Positions 51,825 to 60,675 of a DNA stretch of 64,000 nucleotides are shown here, piece by piece. Where the stretch lies: NCBI RefSeq assembly GCF_016595465.1, contig NZ_JAENIK010000005.1, positions 29,113 to 93,112 on the forward strand, given 5' to 3'. The stretch comes from Luteolibacter yonseiensis (GTDB taxonomy: Bacteria > Verrucomicrobiota > Verrucomicrobiia > Verrucomicrobiales > Akkermansiaceae). A program made the translations under genes and the position numbers. The notes beneath the pieces are model-generated. The model was not told where the DNA came from. It did no database searches and saw nothing but the letters and a program-made list of their open reading frames with translations. Numbering within the stretch: position 1 is the first letter of the stretch; every line of letters begins with the position of its first letter.

Positions 51825-51926
51825 GTTGAACCTGACTGATGAAATGGACATGGAAAAAGACCGGTGGAGGGTGGATACAGGGATCCGTGTCGCGCGGGTT
51901 CCGGGGATGGGAACGCGGGCGGCGGA

Positions 51927-52565
51927 TCAGGCGGGGTCGACGGGGAGGCCGAGGTCGTGGGCCTGGTGGACGAGTTCCGCGATGGAGCCGGCGGCCATTT
52001 TTTCCATGAGGCTGGCGCGGTGGGCGCGGATGGTCCTCTCGGTGGAGCCGAGCCGGCCGCCGATCTGTTTGTTGGTCATTCCGGAGACGACGCAGGAGAA
52101 GACCTTGCGCTCGCTGGGGGTGAGTTTCTGCCAGCGGTGTTTGAGGTCCATGCCCTTGCGGGTGAGGTTCCATGTCTGGGCCTCGCGCGCCATGGCCTTG
52201 GTGATGGTGGCGAGGAGGACTTCGGCGGTGGTCTGCCGGGTGAGGAAGTCGGCGGCGCCGCGCTTGATGGCGAGGACGCTGTTGGGGATGGTGCCGTGGT
52301 CGGTGAGGAAGATGACGGGGAGGTGGTCGTTCCTCCGGATGAGTTCCGCCTGGATCTCAAGTCCTCCGAGTCCGCGTGTGGTGTGGACGTCGAGCACGAA
52401 GCAGCCGCGCAGGACGGAGCGCTGGGCTTCCAGCATCTCGGTGGCGGAGGAGTAGGGCCGGAGGACGAGCCCGGCGTCCCGGAGCTGCCGGCTCACGAGG
52501 GTGGGAAGGGTCCCGTCTTCATGAATGTAATGAACAAGCTGTTCCGGCTGTGCGTTCAAATGCAT
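51927..52565 (-). CDS. Response regulator, LuxR type, with altered receiver
   Basis: A 212-aa protein starting MHLNAQPEQLVHYIHEDG. The acceptor Asp is in CFVLDVHTTRG and the Thr in FLTDHGT, but the conserved receiver Lys is replaced by Arg (DFLTRQTT, against DFLTKPAD in the paralog at 48630). The HTH is LTPSERKVFSCVVSGMTNKQIGGRLGSTERTIRAHRASLMEKM. The Lys change may alter phosphorylation control. The upstream region holds two clear palindromes (52750-52807), possible autoregulation sites. The longer ORF from 52718 crosses these sites and is not used. The XylR-like gene follows on the same strand. Confidence 0.9.
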   Translation of the reverse strand: MHLNAQPEQLVHYIHEDGTLPTLVSRQLRDAGLVLRPYSSATEMLEAQRSVLRGCFVLDVHTTRGLGGLEIQAELIRRNDHLPVIFLTDHGTIPNSVLAIKRGAADFLTRQTTAEVLLATITKAMAREAQTWNLTRKGMDLKHRWQKLTPSERKVFSCVVSGMTNKQIGGRLGSTERTIRAHRASLMEKMAAGSIAELVHQAHDLGLPVDPA

Positions 52566-52749
52566 TAAGGAGAGGGAGCGGTTTGTTTCGGGAGAATCAT
52601 TTCGTCTTGGCCGGCGTGGTTGGTTTTCCCTAACCGCCGGGCGGGTGATAAACAGCCGAGATTGGAATCGTCTAGCAGGATATGTGTCTGTTGTCATCAT
52701 TGATGGTTGGTTGTCCATCGCGTTTGTAAGGCGGGGGATTTCACTGGTG

Positions 52750-52807
52750 TCGGTAACAATACCGACAAGGGGTGGGGATTCTCCGACCGGTGTAGGGGAT
52801 TCCCCTA
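52750..52807. promoter_or_regulatory. Two palindromes upstream of the LuxR-type regulator
   Basis: TCGGTA-ACAA-TACCGA (52750-52765) and TAGGGGA-T-TCCCCTA (52793-52807), both with perfect arms, 28 nt apart. They lie about 190-240 nt before the start at 52565. Candidate binding sites; the protein is unknown. Confidence 0.45.
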
Positions 52808-53067
52808 TCAGGTCCGGTTAGGGAGGTTTTCGCGTGGGTGGCGATGGGGGTGTGGGGAGGCGGGGGTGTGCGGCGGGGACCTCTCGTTTCCGGGATCCCC
52901 GCCGCCGTGTGCCCCTCTGCCTTCCCCGTTCCGCATGATGACGCTGCCATGTCATCTTGTGTGCGGAAAGGTTGCCATGAGGGGTGTGGAGGCATGTCAA
53001 GGGCTGCCATCCACACGGTGTTCAGTCATATGCTCCGGCGGACCGGAACGCGGGATCGTGAGGACGC

Positions 53068-53898
53068 TTATCGCTGGCGCTTACGAAAGAGCAATATGAT
53101 GCCGAAGAGGCCCATGAGAGGGATGATGTCGGGCTCGGGGATGGCGGTGATGTTGAGGCCGGAGACGGTGTAGAGGTTGGCGTTCGGTTGGCCGACGAGG
53201 CTGCCGAGGAGGTCGGTATCAAGCAGGGCGGAGGCGGAGAGGCGCAGTTTGGGATCCACCACGGAGGTTCCGGTGGTGAAGCGGAAACGGGCGGTGCCGT
53301 TGGAGGCGGTGAGGTCGGTGAGGCCGAGGACCTGTGCGGGGACGTTGCCCACCGAGTCGTTCACGCTGACGGAGAAGCGGTTGAGGACGGCGGGCGAGAG
53401 GTTGCCCAACAGCGAGGTTGTCTGGGCGAGGTTGAAGGTGAAGTCGTAGGTGGTGGAGGGGGCTAGGTTGAGCCCGACGTCTCCGAGGTCGATGGTGGCG
53501 GACCATTGCGGGGTGAGCCCGGCGTTGACGATGGGGCCGAGGATGTTGTTGCCGAGGACGCCCACGAGGCCGCTGGTGCTCCTGTTGGTGCCGAACTGGA
53601 TGGAGCTGGGCCCGATGATGGTGTTGGAGAAGAGCTTGAGGGTGCCGGCGAGGATGAGGCCGACGCTGGCGCTGCCTCCGGCGGTGGCGGTGTAGGCTCC
53701 GGAGACGGTGTTGGTGTTGTGGGTGAGGTTGACGCCCACGTTCGCGAGGCCGGCGAGGCTGAGGTTGACGTCAGCGTTCGCGGGGACGGCGGCGTCCGGG
53801 CTGGTGGCGGTGACGTTGGAGACGGGCAGCAGTACGGTCGCGGCCTGGAGCTGGACTGGGAGAGCCAGCAGCAATGCGACAAGTATGTTCTTTTTCAT
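53068..53898 (-). CDS. PEP-CTERM-type exported protein
   Basis: A 276-aa protein. MKKNILVALLLALPVQLQAA is a signal peptide. The C-terminus AIPEPDIIPLMGLFGIILLFRKRQR has the three parts of a PEP-CTERM signal (PEP, membrane helix, basic end), recognised by exosortase. The body is Ser/Thr/Asn-rich with beta-strand pattern (VNLSLAGLANVGVNLTHNTN, ATIDLGDVGLNLAPSTTYDFTFNL). Such proteins are held at or exported to the cell surface, often linked to exopolysaccharide. No exosortase gene is in the window. The frame beyond 53898 is not protein-like. Confidence 0.85.
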   Translation of the reverse strand: MKKNILVALLLALPVQLQAATVLLPVSNVTATSPDAAVPANADVNLSLAGLANVGVNLTHNTNTVSGAYTATAGGSASVGLILAGTLKLFSNTIIGPSSIQFGTNRSTSGLVGVLGNNILGPIVNAGLTPQWSATIDLGDVGLNLAPSTTYDFTFNLAQTTSLLGNLSPAVLNRFSVSVNDSVGNVPAQVLGLTDLTASNGTARFRFTTGTSVVDPKLRLSASALLDTDLLGSLVGQPNANLYTVSGLNITAIPEPDIIPLMGLFGIILLFRKRQR

Positions 53899-54391
53899 AG
53901 GGTTGGTGTTCTTTTTTTTGGGGTTTTTCGGGGCCTGCGGAGGCTCCCTGGGTTTTGGGGTTATGTAGCGATCACATGTGTAGTTGGGGTTGTGGAATTC
54001 ATCTATTGGCACTTGGGGCAAAATGTATGCACCAAACGACAATGTTCGGGTGAACATTTGTTTTGGAGGGGGAAGTCGCTGGTTTTCAGAGGTGGGGGGT
54101 GATCGATCTATGAAAGATGAGTGTGAGCGATGATCGACGAGTGGAAGAGCTGGTGGTTGGGAGTTGATGGAAAGAGAAGAGGATGATGGCGGGGAAGAGG
54201 TGCCGGGTGGGCGGTGGTTGGTGGAAGGGAAGATATGTCGAAAGGGCGCGGGGGGAGTTATGGGACGTGGCGGGTGGGCGTGGTGCCGCACTGCTGTGGA
54301 GCCGCCGGTGCGGGACGTGGCGCCCTGTCGGCGGTCTCCGGGGGGGGAACTACTGGGTTTGTCGTAGTTGGCGGAGTGCTGGTGGTTCCGG
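53899..54391 (+). other. Intergenic region with a partial repeat B
   Basis: Holds the upstream region of the PEP-CTERM gene (AT-richer 53900-54060) and from 54098 a partial copy of repeat B (GATCTATGAAAGATGAGTG, GAGTTGATGGAAAGAGAAGAGG). No gene supported. Confidence 0.5.
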
Positions 54392-54392
54392 C

Positions 54393-54405
54393 GGGGATTT
54401 TTAAT
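54393..54405 (+). promoter_or_regulatory. Partial AT-rich element upstream of the GT8-like gene
   Basis: GGGGATTTTTAAT, the second half of the element seen at 25397, 33261, 34533 and 55485, 39 nt before the start. Confidence 0.3.
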
Positions 54406-54443
54406 GGGATTTTCTTCGGGGGGCGGATGGATTATCGAGTGCC

Positions 54444-55220
54444 ATGGTTGCCGAGGATCATGAGGAGGGTTTCCTGCTGCTCTCGACGGGGGATGGGAGG
54501 AAGCAGTGGTTGTTCAATCTGATCGAATCGATCCGGGAGTTTTATCCGGAGGCGCCGGTGCATGTGCTGACGGATGCTCCGGTGGATGTGCCGCACACGT
54601 TGATCGGGGCGGGGACGGGGCTGGATTCGCGTTTCTACAAGACGCGGCTTTATCATCATTCACCGTTCGGCAGGACGATTTTCCTGGATGATGACACGAT
54701 CGTGAACGGTTGTTTCGGGATGCTGGAGGGGTTGTTGGACGGGTGGGATGTGGGGATGGCGCTGGATCCTTTCGCGACGCTGGGATTGTGGCGGGACAAT
54801 GTGTTGCGGAATTGCATGGGGCATTTTCCGGGGTGGGACGCGTTTGTGGGTTATGTGGACGGGGTGAAGGAGGACAGGCCGTTTTTCAACAGCGGGGTGA
54901 TGGTGTGGAGGCGGGGCGAGGTGGCGCGGCGGTTGTTCGACCGGTGGCACGGGTTGTGGCGGGACGGGGGGAGGGGGCCGGACCAGACGTGGCTGGCGAG
55001 GGCGGTCCTGGAACTGGAGGTGGAAGTGAGGGTGCTGCCGCAGGAGATGAATTTTTATCCGGTGGAGGGGCATCGGTTCGGGCACGGGAGTTATCCCCGG
55101 GCGGAGGAGGCGAAGGTGATTCATTATCTTTCGCACCATGGGAAGCGGGTGATGGAAGAGGCGGGAAGGAGGGCGCCGTTTCATCGGGCGTATTTGGAGC
55201 ATGTGGCCGGGAGGGGGTAG
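54444..55220 (+). CDS. GT8-like glycosyltransferase
   Basis: A 258-aa protein of GT-A fold. [27 protein letters not shown] opens the fold; [26 protein letters not shown] gives the DxD metal site (LDDD near residue 78); [25 protein letters not shown] is the typical acceptor-side motif (F-N-S-G-V); and the end has [29 protein letters not shown]. Layout is closest to GT8-like or nucleotide-diphosphosugar transferases. First gene of the sugar island. Product unknown, probably a cell-surface or particle glycan. Confidence 0.82.
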   Translation: MVAEDHEEGFLLLSTGDGRKQWLFNLIESIREFYPEAPVHVLTDAPVDVPHTLIGAGTGLDSRFYKTRLYHHSPFGRTIFLDDDTIVNGCFGMLEGLLDGWDVGMALDPFATLGLWRDNVLRNCMGHFPGWDAFVGYVDGVKEDRPFFNSGVMVWRRGEVARRLFDRWHGLWRDGGRGPDQTWLARAVLELEVEVRVLPQEMNFYPVEGHRFGHGSYPRAEEAKVIHYLSHHGKRVMEEAGRRAPFHRAYLEHVAGRG

Positions 55221-55395
55221 ATTGTGGATGGTGGATTGTGGATTGTGGATTGTGGATTGTGGATTGTGGATGGTGGATGGTGGATGGTGGATGGTGGATG
55301 GTGGATGGTGGATGGCCGGGTGCTGTGGCGACAGGCGGGGGCTTTGGTTTTTGAACCACGGATGGACACGGATGAACACGGATTAAGAAGACGGA
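55218..55395 (+). repeat. Tandem GTGGATT/GGTGGAT repeat plus shared 80-bp segment
   Basis: 55228-55312: about twelve 7-bp units. 55313-55395: GGCCGGGTGCTGTGGCGACA up to GAACCACGGATGGACACGG and GATGAACACGGATTAAGAAG, nearly identical to 58047-58127. Confidence 0.85.
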
Positions 55396-55484
55396 TGGAA
55401 GATGGATGGAAGATGGATGGAAGATGGATGGAGCAGTTCTCTACTACGGGTCATTCGGGGGTGACCTTATCGTGGGTTCTTCCC

Positions 55485-55510
55485 GGGGAGATATATGATG
55501 GGATTTAAAA
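55485..55510 (+). promoter_or_regulatory. AT-rich promoter-like element upstream of the first GT32-like gene
   Basis: GGGGAGATATAT then, after 6 nt, ATTTAAAA, 57 nt before the start codon. Confidence 0.45.
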
Positions 55511-55567
55511 TGGGGCGGGGGGATTTTCTTGATCGGGGGGTGGGGTGACATTTTACTTCACGGACGA

Positions 55568-56269
55568 ATGAATATTCCAAAGATCATCCATCAGTCGTGG
55601 AAAGATAGTAATGTGCCCGCGGAGGTATATCCGCACGCGTGGCAGGATTCGTGGCGGAGGCATCATCCGGGGTGGGAGCATGTCCTGTGGACGGATGAGG
55701 ACAACCGCGATCTGGTGAGGACGAGGTATCCGGAGTTCCTGCGGTTTTATGACGGCATGGATGTGGGGATCAAGAGGGCGGATTTCGCGCGGTTCCTCTA
55801 CATGCATTCGCATGGCGGGGTGTATGCGGATCTGGATTTCATCTGCCTGCGGGAGCTGACGCCGCTGTTGCATGGGGCGAGGCTGGTGGTGGGGCGGCTG
55901 ACGGAGGACAACACGCATTACAGGATTCCGAACGCTTTCATGGCGTCGGAGCCGGGTGTGGATTTCTGGCTGAAGGTGGCGAGGGACGCGATGGCGGCTC
56001 CGGAGTGGGAGCAGGGGGTGGAGCGGCTTTCGGGGCCTTTCCGGCTGCAGTGGGCGCTGGAGAAGTACCGGCCGGAGGGTCTGAGGATCCTGGATCCGCA
56101 CCTGGTTTATCCGATCGACTGGATCCATCTGACGCATTGGCATGACGGGGTGCTTTTCCGTGAGGATGAGGCGAGGATGGCGCGGGAGTTCCGGGTGATG
56201 CCGCTGGAGAGGATCGAGGCGGCGCTTCCCCAGGCGTTCGCGGTGACGACGTGGAACCATAACTGGTGA
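55568..56269 (+). CDS. GT32-like glycosyltransferase
   Basis: A 233-aa protein. MNIPKIIHQSWKDSNVPAEVY is the hallmark start of the OCH1/GT32 type; FDRAHGG-like region is FLYMHSHGGVYADLDFICLREL with an intact DLD metal site; then AFMASEPGVDFWLKVARDA and GPFRLQWALEKY. The end HWHDGVLFREDEAR closes the domain. It would transfer a hexose from a nucleotide sugar. The next gene follows after 4 nt, so 55568-57913 is one operon of three transferase-like genes. ATG at 55568 lies after GACGA; no strong ribosome site. Confidence 0.88.
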   Translation: MNIPKIIHQSWKDSNVPAEVYPHAWQDSWRRHHPGWEHVLWTDEDNRDLVRTRYPEFLRFYDGMDVGIKRADFARFLYMHSHGGVYADLDFICLRELTPLLHGARLVVGRLTEDNTHYRIPNAFMASEPGVDFWLKVARDAMAAPEWEQGVERLSGPFRLQWALEKYRPEGLRILDPHLVYPIDWIHLTHWHDGVLFREDEARMAREFRVMPLERIEAALPQAFAVTTWNHNW

Positions 56270-56273
56270 TATC

Positions 56274-57098
56274 ATGGAAACGGTGGCGAAGGATGACGGA
56301 GTGAAGGGGAGGCGGGTGGACCTGGTGGTGGCGCGCTACGGCGAGGGGCTGGAGTGGCTGGCGTGCGTGCCGGCGCATGTGAGGGTGATCGTGTATAACA
56401 AGGGGTGGGAGGTGACGGAGCGGGAGGTGCTGGAGAGGATTGATGTGCTGATCCGGCTGGAGAATGTGGGGAGGGAGTCGGAGACTTTTCTGACGCATGT
56501 GGGGTCGGGTTTGTCTCGTGATGCGGACCGGGTGGTTTTCACGCAGGGGGATCCTTTTCCGCATAGTCCGGATTTCCTTGATCTGCTGGAGCGGGAGGAG
56601 GAGTGGAGGGAGGTGCAGGCGTTGTCGGTGCGTTGGCTGGAGCAGCATGACGTTCCCCCGCGGTTGCTGGTGGATGGGGACAGGCGGGACCGGGTGGGGG
56701 GGCTGCGGGTGCGGCGCGAGGTTTTTTCGCTGCGCACGCTGGCTCCGCCGGGGTTTCACGATGCGGGTGCGGTGGGGATTTCCAGGGATTACCGCAGGTG
56801 CCACGGGCTGCCGGCGGGGACGAACATCGTGGAGCATTTCCTGCGGTTGGCGGGGTGGGATGAGCTGGCGGATGAGGCGGGCGCGGCGGATCTGGGGGTG
56901 TTTTCGTATGGGGCGGTTTTCGCGGTGGCGGGCGGGCGGCTGGCGCGGGTGCCGGGGGTGGTGCTGGAGGGGTTGCGGGTGCTTTCGTGCGGTGACCGGT
57001 CGCATGGTTATCTGTGCGAGCGGCTGTGGCTGCATTTGTTCGGCGCGGCGTTCGTGGCGGTGGATATGGAGGAGAAGGGGGGATCCGGGGTACGATGA
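56274..57098 (+). CDS. DUF3431 family protein, probable glycosyltransferase-related
   Basis: A 274-aa protein. VDLVVARYGEGLEWLACVP, VIVYNKG, RLENVGRESETFLTHV and RVVFTQGDPFPHSPDFLDLL follow the DUF3431 pattern closely (V-A-R-Y, Y-N-K-G, N-x-G-R-E, F-x-Q-G-x-P). The biochemical role of the family is not established; members usually lie among glycosyltransferases, as here. No signal or membrane segment. The stop overlaps the next start as ATGA, so the two are co-translated. Confidence 0.85.
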   Translation: METVAKDDGVKGRRVDLVVARYGEGLEWLACVPAHVRVIVYNKGWEVTEREVLERIDVLIRLENVGRESETFLTHVGSGLSRDADRVVFTQGDPFPHSPDFLDLLEREEEWREVQALSVRWLEQHDVPPRLLVDGDRRDRVGGLRVRREVFSLRTLAPPGFHDAGAVGISRDYRRCHGLPAGTNIVEHFLRLAGWDELADEAGAADLGVFSYGAVFAVAGGRLARVPGVVLEGLRVLSCGDRSHGYLCERLWLHLFGAAFVAVDMEEKGGSGVR

Positions 57099-57913
57099 AT
57101 GCCGTGGATGCGAGGATGGTGCCGCTGAATGTGAGGAGGGGATTTTCCCCGGGGGCTCGGTATGACCTGAACCTGGCGGTGCTGACGCATTGCGCGGAGC
57201 GGAACATGAACCGCATCTCGTGCATGAAGCGGTGGGGGGTGCTGAATGTGGGGGGGCGAAGGGTGCACATCACTCTGATCGTGAATCCGGGTGATTTCGG
57301 TCATGCGGAGGAGATCGCCGCGGGATGGCGGGAGGTGGGGGAGGTGTCGGTGCTGGAGATGCCGTGCGCGGAGCCGATCCCGAAGATCAACGGGTATTAC
57401 CTGTGGCTGTTGGGGGCGGATTTCACGGCGAGGTGGCACGGGCGGGTGGATGATGATTCGGTGACGGATGTGGCGGCGATGCTGGGTTATCTGGACGGTG
57501 AGTTCGGCGTGGAGCCGGTGCATGTGGCGGGCGGGCCGGTGTCGAGGCATGAGAACGAGCCGTTGTTCGTGCCGTTTTTGCTGGAGCACGGGATTTTCAT
57601 CGATGACACGCGGACGGAGTATGAGAGTTCGTTCACTTCGGAGATGGGGATGCGGGTGATTTTTTCACACGGCAGGGGGCGGTGGTTGATCGAGGAGAGC
57701 GGACGGCGTTTCAGCAGGCCGGGGGATCGGGCGCTGGCGTTCGCGGCGCATGTGTCCGGGGTGCGGGTGGTGGAGAACGCGCATTCGATTTATTGGTTCG
57801 AGCTGGTGAGGCTGCCGGTTTTCGGCGGGGATGTGTATCACATGCATTATGTGCCGTGGCATGACGGGGAGGTGACGCGGCGGCTGGGGGAGTGTTATCC
57901 GGATTTTTTTTAG
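57095..57913 (+). CDS. GT-A-fold glycosyltransferase-like protein
   Basis: A 272-aa protein from ATG at 57095, overlapping the previous stop. VPLNVRRGFSPGARYDLNLAVLTHCAERNMNRI leads to ITLIVNPGDFGHAEEIAAGW and TARWHGRVDDDSVTDVAAM, where DDD is a probable metal site. Later GGPVSRHENEPLFVPFLLEHGIF and FSHGRGRWLIEESGRRFSRPGDRALAF. The family is not one I can name; the layout is that of GT-A enzymes. Last gene of the operon, ended by tandem repeats. An alternative start at 57014 lies inside the DUF3431 gene and is unlikely. Confidence 0.7.
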   Translation: MNAVDARMVPLNVRRGFSPGARYDLNLAVLTHCAERNMNRISCMKRWGVLNVGGRRVHITLIVNPGDFGHAEEIAAGWREVGEVSVLEMPCAEPIPKINGYYLWLLGADFTARWHGRVDDDSVTDVAAMLGYLDGEFGVEPVHVAGGPVSRHENEPLFVPFLLEHGIFIDDTRTEYESSFTSEMGMRVIFSHGRGRWLIEESGRRFSRPGDRALAFAAHVSGVRVVENAHSIYWFELVRLPVFGGDVYHMHYVPWHDGEVTRRLGECYPDFF

Positions 57914-57919
57914 GCGGCC

Positions 57920-58127
57920 GAGTGGATAGTGGATAGTGGATAGTGGATAGTGGATAGTGGATAGTGGATAGTGGATGGGAGATGGAAGATGGAAGATGGA
58001 AGATGGAAGATGGATGATGGATGATGGATAATGGATAATGGATAATGGCCGGGTGCTGTGGCGACGGGCGGGGGCTTTGGATTTTGAACCACGGATGGAC
58101 ACGGATGAACACGGATTAAGAAGATGG
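57920..58127 (+). repeat. Tandem GTGGATA/GATGGAA/GGATAAT repeats plus shared 80-bp segment
   Basis: 57921-58046: about seventeen 7-bp units of changing sequence. 58047-58127 is the second copy of the segment at 55313-55395. Confidence 0.85.
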
Positions 58128-58128
58128 A

Positions 58129-58190
58129 AGATGGTGGATGGTGGATGGTGGATGGTGGATGGTGGATGGTGGATGGTGGATGGTGGATGG
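58129..58190 (+). repeat. Heptamer tandem repeat GGTGGAT
   Basis: About eight perfect units, ending in GGAATGAATATGG before the next gene. Confidence 0.9.
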
Positions 58191-58205
58191 AATGAATATG
58201 GAATT

Positions 58206-58219
58206 GGGTGATTTTTAAT
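58206..58219 (+). promoter_or_regulatory. Partial AT-rich element upstream of the sulfotransferase-like gene
   Basis: GGGTGATTTTTAAT, 10 nt before the start; GAGATATG overlaps the start codon. Close spacing makes promoter function doubtful. Confidence 0.25.
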
Positions 58220-58229
58220 ATAACGAGAT

Positions 58230-58813
<584 letters not shown>

Positions 58814-59473
58814 TCAGGCGGGTGGGGGGCTTTGGAGGGGGTGGTTGTGCCAGACGTGGCAGGTGGTGCAGTTGTCGCAGAGGAATTCGAATTGGGCGGG
58901 GGTGGTGATGAGTTTGTCGATGAATTCGGATTCTCCGCCGACACCAGTGTGGTTCCAGAGGGGGGGCTGGAGGGCGGCGAGGAGGGTGGTGTGGAAGGCG
59001 AAGCCCGCCATGTCGACGGGGTATTTGCGGGATTTCCATCCCGCGTCCCAGTATTGGATGCGGCCGTCGCTGACGATGGGGCGCTCGATGCCGGAGGGGC
59101 CGAGGTTGCCGACGGGGAGGAGGCCGATGTGGCGGACTTTCCGCAGTTCGTGGAAGAGGGCGGGGGAGTAGTGGTTGTCGTCGTCGCCGTTGTAGATGAT
59201 GCCGTGGAGCTGGTTGGCGAGGATGTGCAGGAGGGCGGAGTCGCGTTGGGGGTTGCCTTTGTCGCGGGTGGGGCCGACGGCCCAGTAGGTGTGGTCGATT
59301 CCGGTTTCGAGGAGGAAGGCGGTGACTTCGGGGTCGGTGTGGGCGGCGTCTTCGACGAGGAGCCATTTCAGTGGGGCGGCGTCGCGGAGGACGGCGGCGA
59401 AGCGGCGGAGGTAGGGGATGCGCTCGGGGCGTTTCCAGGTGGGGGTGATGATGATGAGCGGGTTGTTTTCCAT
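58814..59473 (-). CDS. GT43-like glycosyltransferase (glucuronosyltransferase type)
   Basis: A 219-aa protein. LIIITPTWKRPERIPYLRRF, LKWLLVEDAAHTDPEV, QRDSALLHILANQLHGIIYNGDDDNHYSPALFHELRKV, IGLLPVGNLGPSGIERPIV and YPVDMAGFAFHTTLL follow GT43 signatures one by one: the ITPT-W start, W-x-x-V-E-D, the donor site DDDN, the WPVG-type strand, and the D-M-A-G-F-A acceptor motif. GT43 is known chiefly from animals and plants (B3GAT, IRX9), so a bacterial member is rare. It forms an operon with the mutase upstream (7-nt gap). Probable transfer of glucuronic acid or a related sugar. Confidence 0.85.
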   Translation of the reverse strand: MENNPLIIITPTWKRPERIPYLRRFAAVLRDAAPLKWLLVEDAAHTDPEVTAFLLETGIDHTYWAVGPTRDKGNPQRDSALLHILANQLHGIIYNGDDDNHYSPALFHELRKVRHIGLLPVGNLGPSGIERPIVSDGRIQYWDAGWKSRKYPVDMAGFAFHTTLLAALQPPLWNHTGVGGESEFIDKLITTPAQFEFLCDNCTTCHVWHNHPLQSPPPA

Positions 59474-59480
59474 GGTGGGT

Positions 59481-60527
59481 TCAGTGGTTGGTTGTTTTTT
59501 GGAGGGAGGGCTTGAGGAGGTCTTTCCTGTCGGCGGGGGAGAGGTGGTGGCGGAGGAGGGTGACGGCCTGGGCGACGGCCATCCACATGTCGAGGTAGCT
59601 GTAGGTGGCGAGCCTGCCGAGGAAGAGGGTGTGGGGGAGGTTCCGCGCGAGGGCCTTGTAGCGGGCGTGGATTTCCATGCCGTCGCCGAAGGGCATGGGG
59701 TAGAAGGGTTCGTTGGTGTCGTCGTGGGCGAGCGGGTATTCGCGGGTGACGACGGTTTCGGCGGGGTTTTCATCGAGGAACCAGGCGTGGTCGTAGGTGC
59801 GGGTCCAGGGGAGGGTGTTGCATTGGTTGATGACGGCGTGTGGCTGGCGTGTGGCGCTGCGGGTGTGTTCGAAGCGGAGGCTGCGGTAGGGGAGGCGGCC
59901 GTGGCGGTGGCGGAAGTAGGAGTCGATCTTGCCGGTGTAGATGTGGAGGTCGGCGCGGGCGGCGGCTTCCATGGAGAGGCCTTCGGGGACGCCGAGGTGG
60001 ACGGGGATGCCTTCGAGCATGCGGGTGAACATGGCGGTGAATCCATCGGCGGGCTGGCCCTGGTGGCGGTCGGTGAAGTAGCGGGTGTCGTGGTTGTCGC
60101 GGCGGAGGGGGACGCGGTTGCGGATGGCGTCGGGGAGTTCCGCGAAGGGGATGCCCCATTGTTTTTCGGAGTAGTCGCGGAAGATGAGGTCGCGGATGCC
60201 GGAGTCCGTGAGGTCGCGCCCGGCGGCGTCGGCGGAGGCGAGGGACCACGGGATGGGGATCCGGCCGAGGGCGGTGTCCGCGACGACCCTGACCTGGTAG
60301 CCGTTCCATGCGGTGAAGCGGGAGAGGAAGTTCCAGACCATGGTGTTGTTGGTGTGGAAGAGGTGGGGTCCGTAGGTGTGGACGGTGACGCCGCCGGTTT
60401 TCCCGTCATGGCAGTTGCCGGCGATGTGGGGGCGGGTTTCGTATATCTCGACGCGGTGGCCGGCACGCTTGAGGAGGACGGCCGCGACTGTGCCGGATAG
60501 GCCGGCGCCGGTGATGATGACTTTCAT
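59481..60527 (-). CDS. glf: UDP-galactopyranose mutase
   Basis: A 348-aa flavoprotein that turns UDP-galactopyranose into UDP-galactofuranose for surface glycans. The FAD-binding motif is GAGLSGTVAAVLLKRAG (residues 7-23) with the Glu/Arg end VEIYETRPHIAGN; then YGPHLFHTNN (His near the flavin), FRDYSEKQWG, RRDNHDTRYFTDRHQGQPADG, TGKIDSYF and the C-terminal LGRLATYSYLDM, which holds the Arg contacting the phosphates. Length fits bacterial enzymes (about 365-390) slightly short. Start MKVIITG at 60527. It suggests that galactofuranose is part of the glycan built by this island. Confidence 0.94.
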   Translation of the reverse strand: MKVIITGAGLSGTVAAVLLKRAGHRVEIYETRPHIAGNCHDGKTGGVTVHTYGPHLFHTNNTMVWNFLSRFTAWNGYQVRVVADTALGRIPIPWSLASADAAGRDLTDSGIRDLIFRDYSEKQWGIPFAELPDAIRNRVPLRRDNHDTRYFTDRHQGQPADGFTAMFTRMLEGIPVHLGVPEGLSMEAAARADLHIYTGKIDSYFRHRHGRLPYRSLRFEHTRSATRQPHAVINQCNTLPWTRTYDHAWFLDENPAETVVTREYPLAHDDTNEPFYPMPFGDGMEIHARYKALARNLPHTLFLGRLATYSYLDMWMAVAQAVTLLRHHLSPADRKDLLKPSLQKTTNH

Positions 60528-60572
60528 GCATATCAAGTGTCCATGATTGTGTCATGTGATCAATATCCATAT

Positions 60573-60596
60573 GTATATATACGGTGGGATTTAAAT
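60573..60596 (+). promoter_or_regulatory. AT-rich element between divergent sugar genes
   Basis: GTATATAT and, after 5 nt, GGGATTTAAAT; 80 nt before the plus-strand GT32-like start and 46 nt from the minus-strand mutase start. Confidence 0.35.
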
Positions 60597-60675
60597 CGCG
60601 GGCGGGCATTTCGCTTGTCAGGGAGGGGTGCGGGGCGTGAGATATGGGTCAAACAGCAACGAACCTATTCATATC

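Noticed and set aside
54010-54045. TGGCACTTGGGGCA as a sigma-54 promoter
   Set aside because: The -12 part lacks TTGC at the right distance and the orientation does not fit a gene start.
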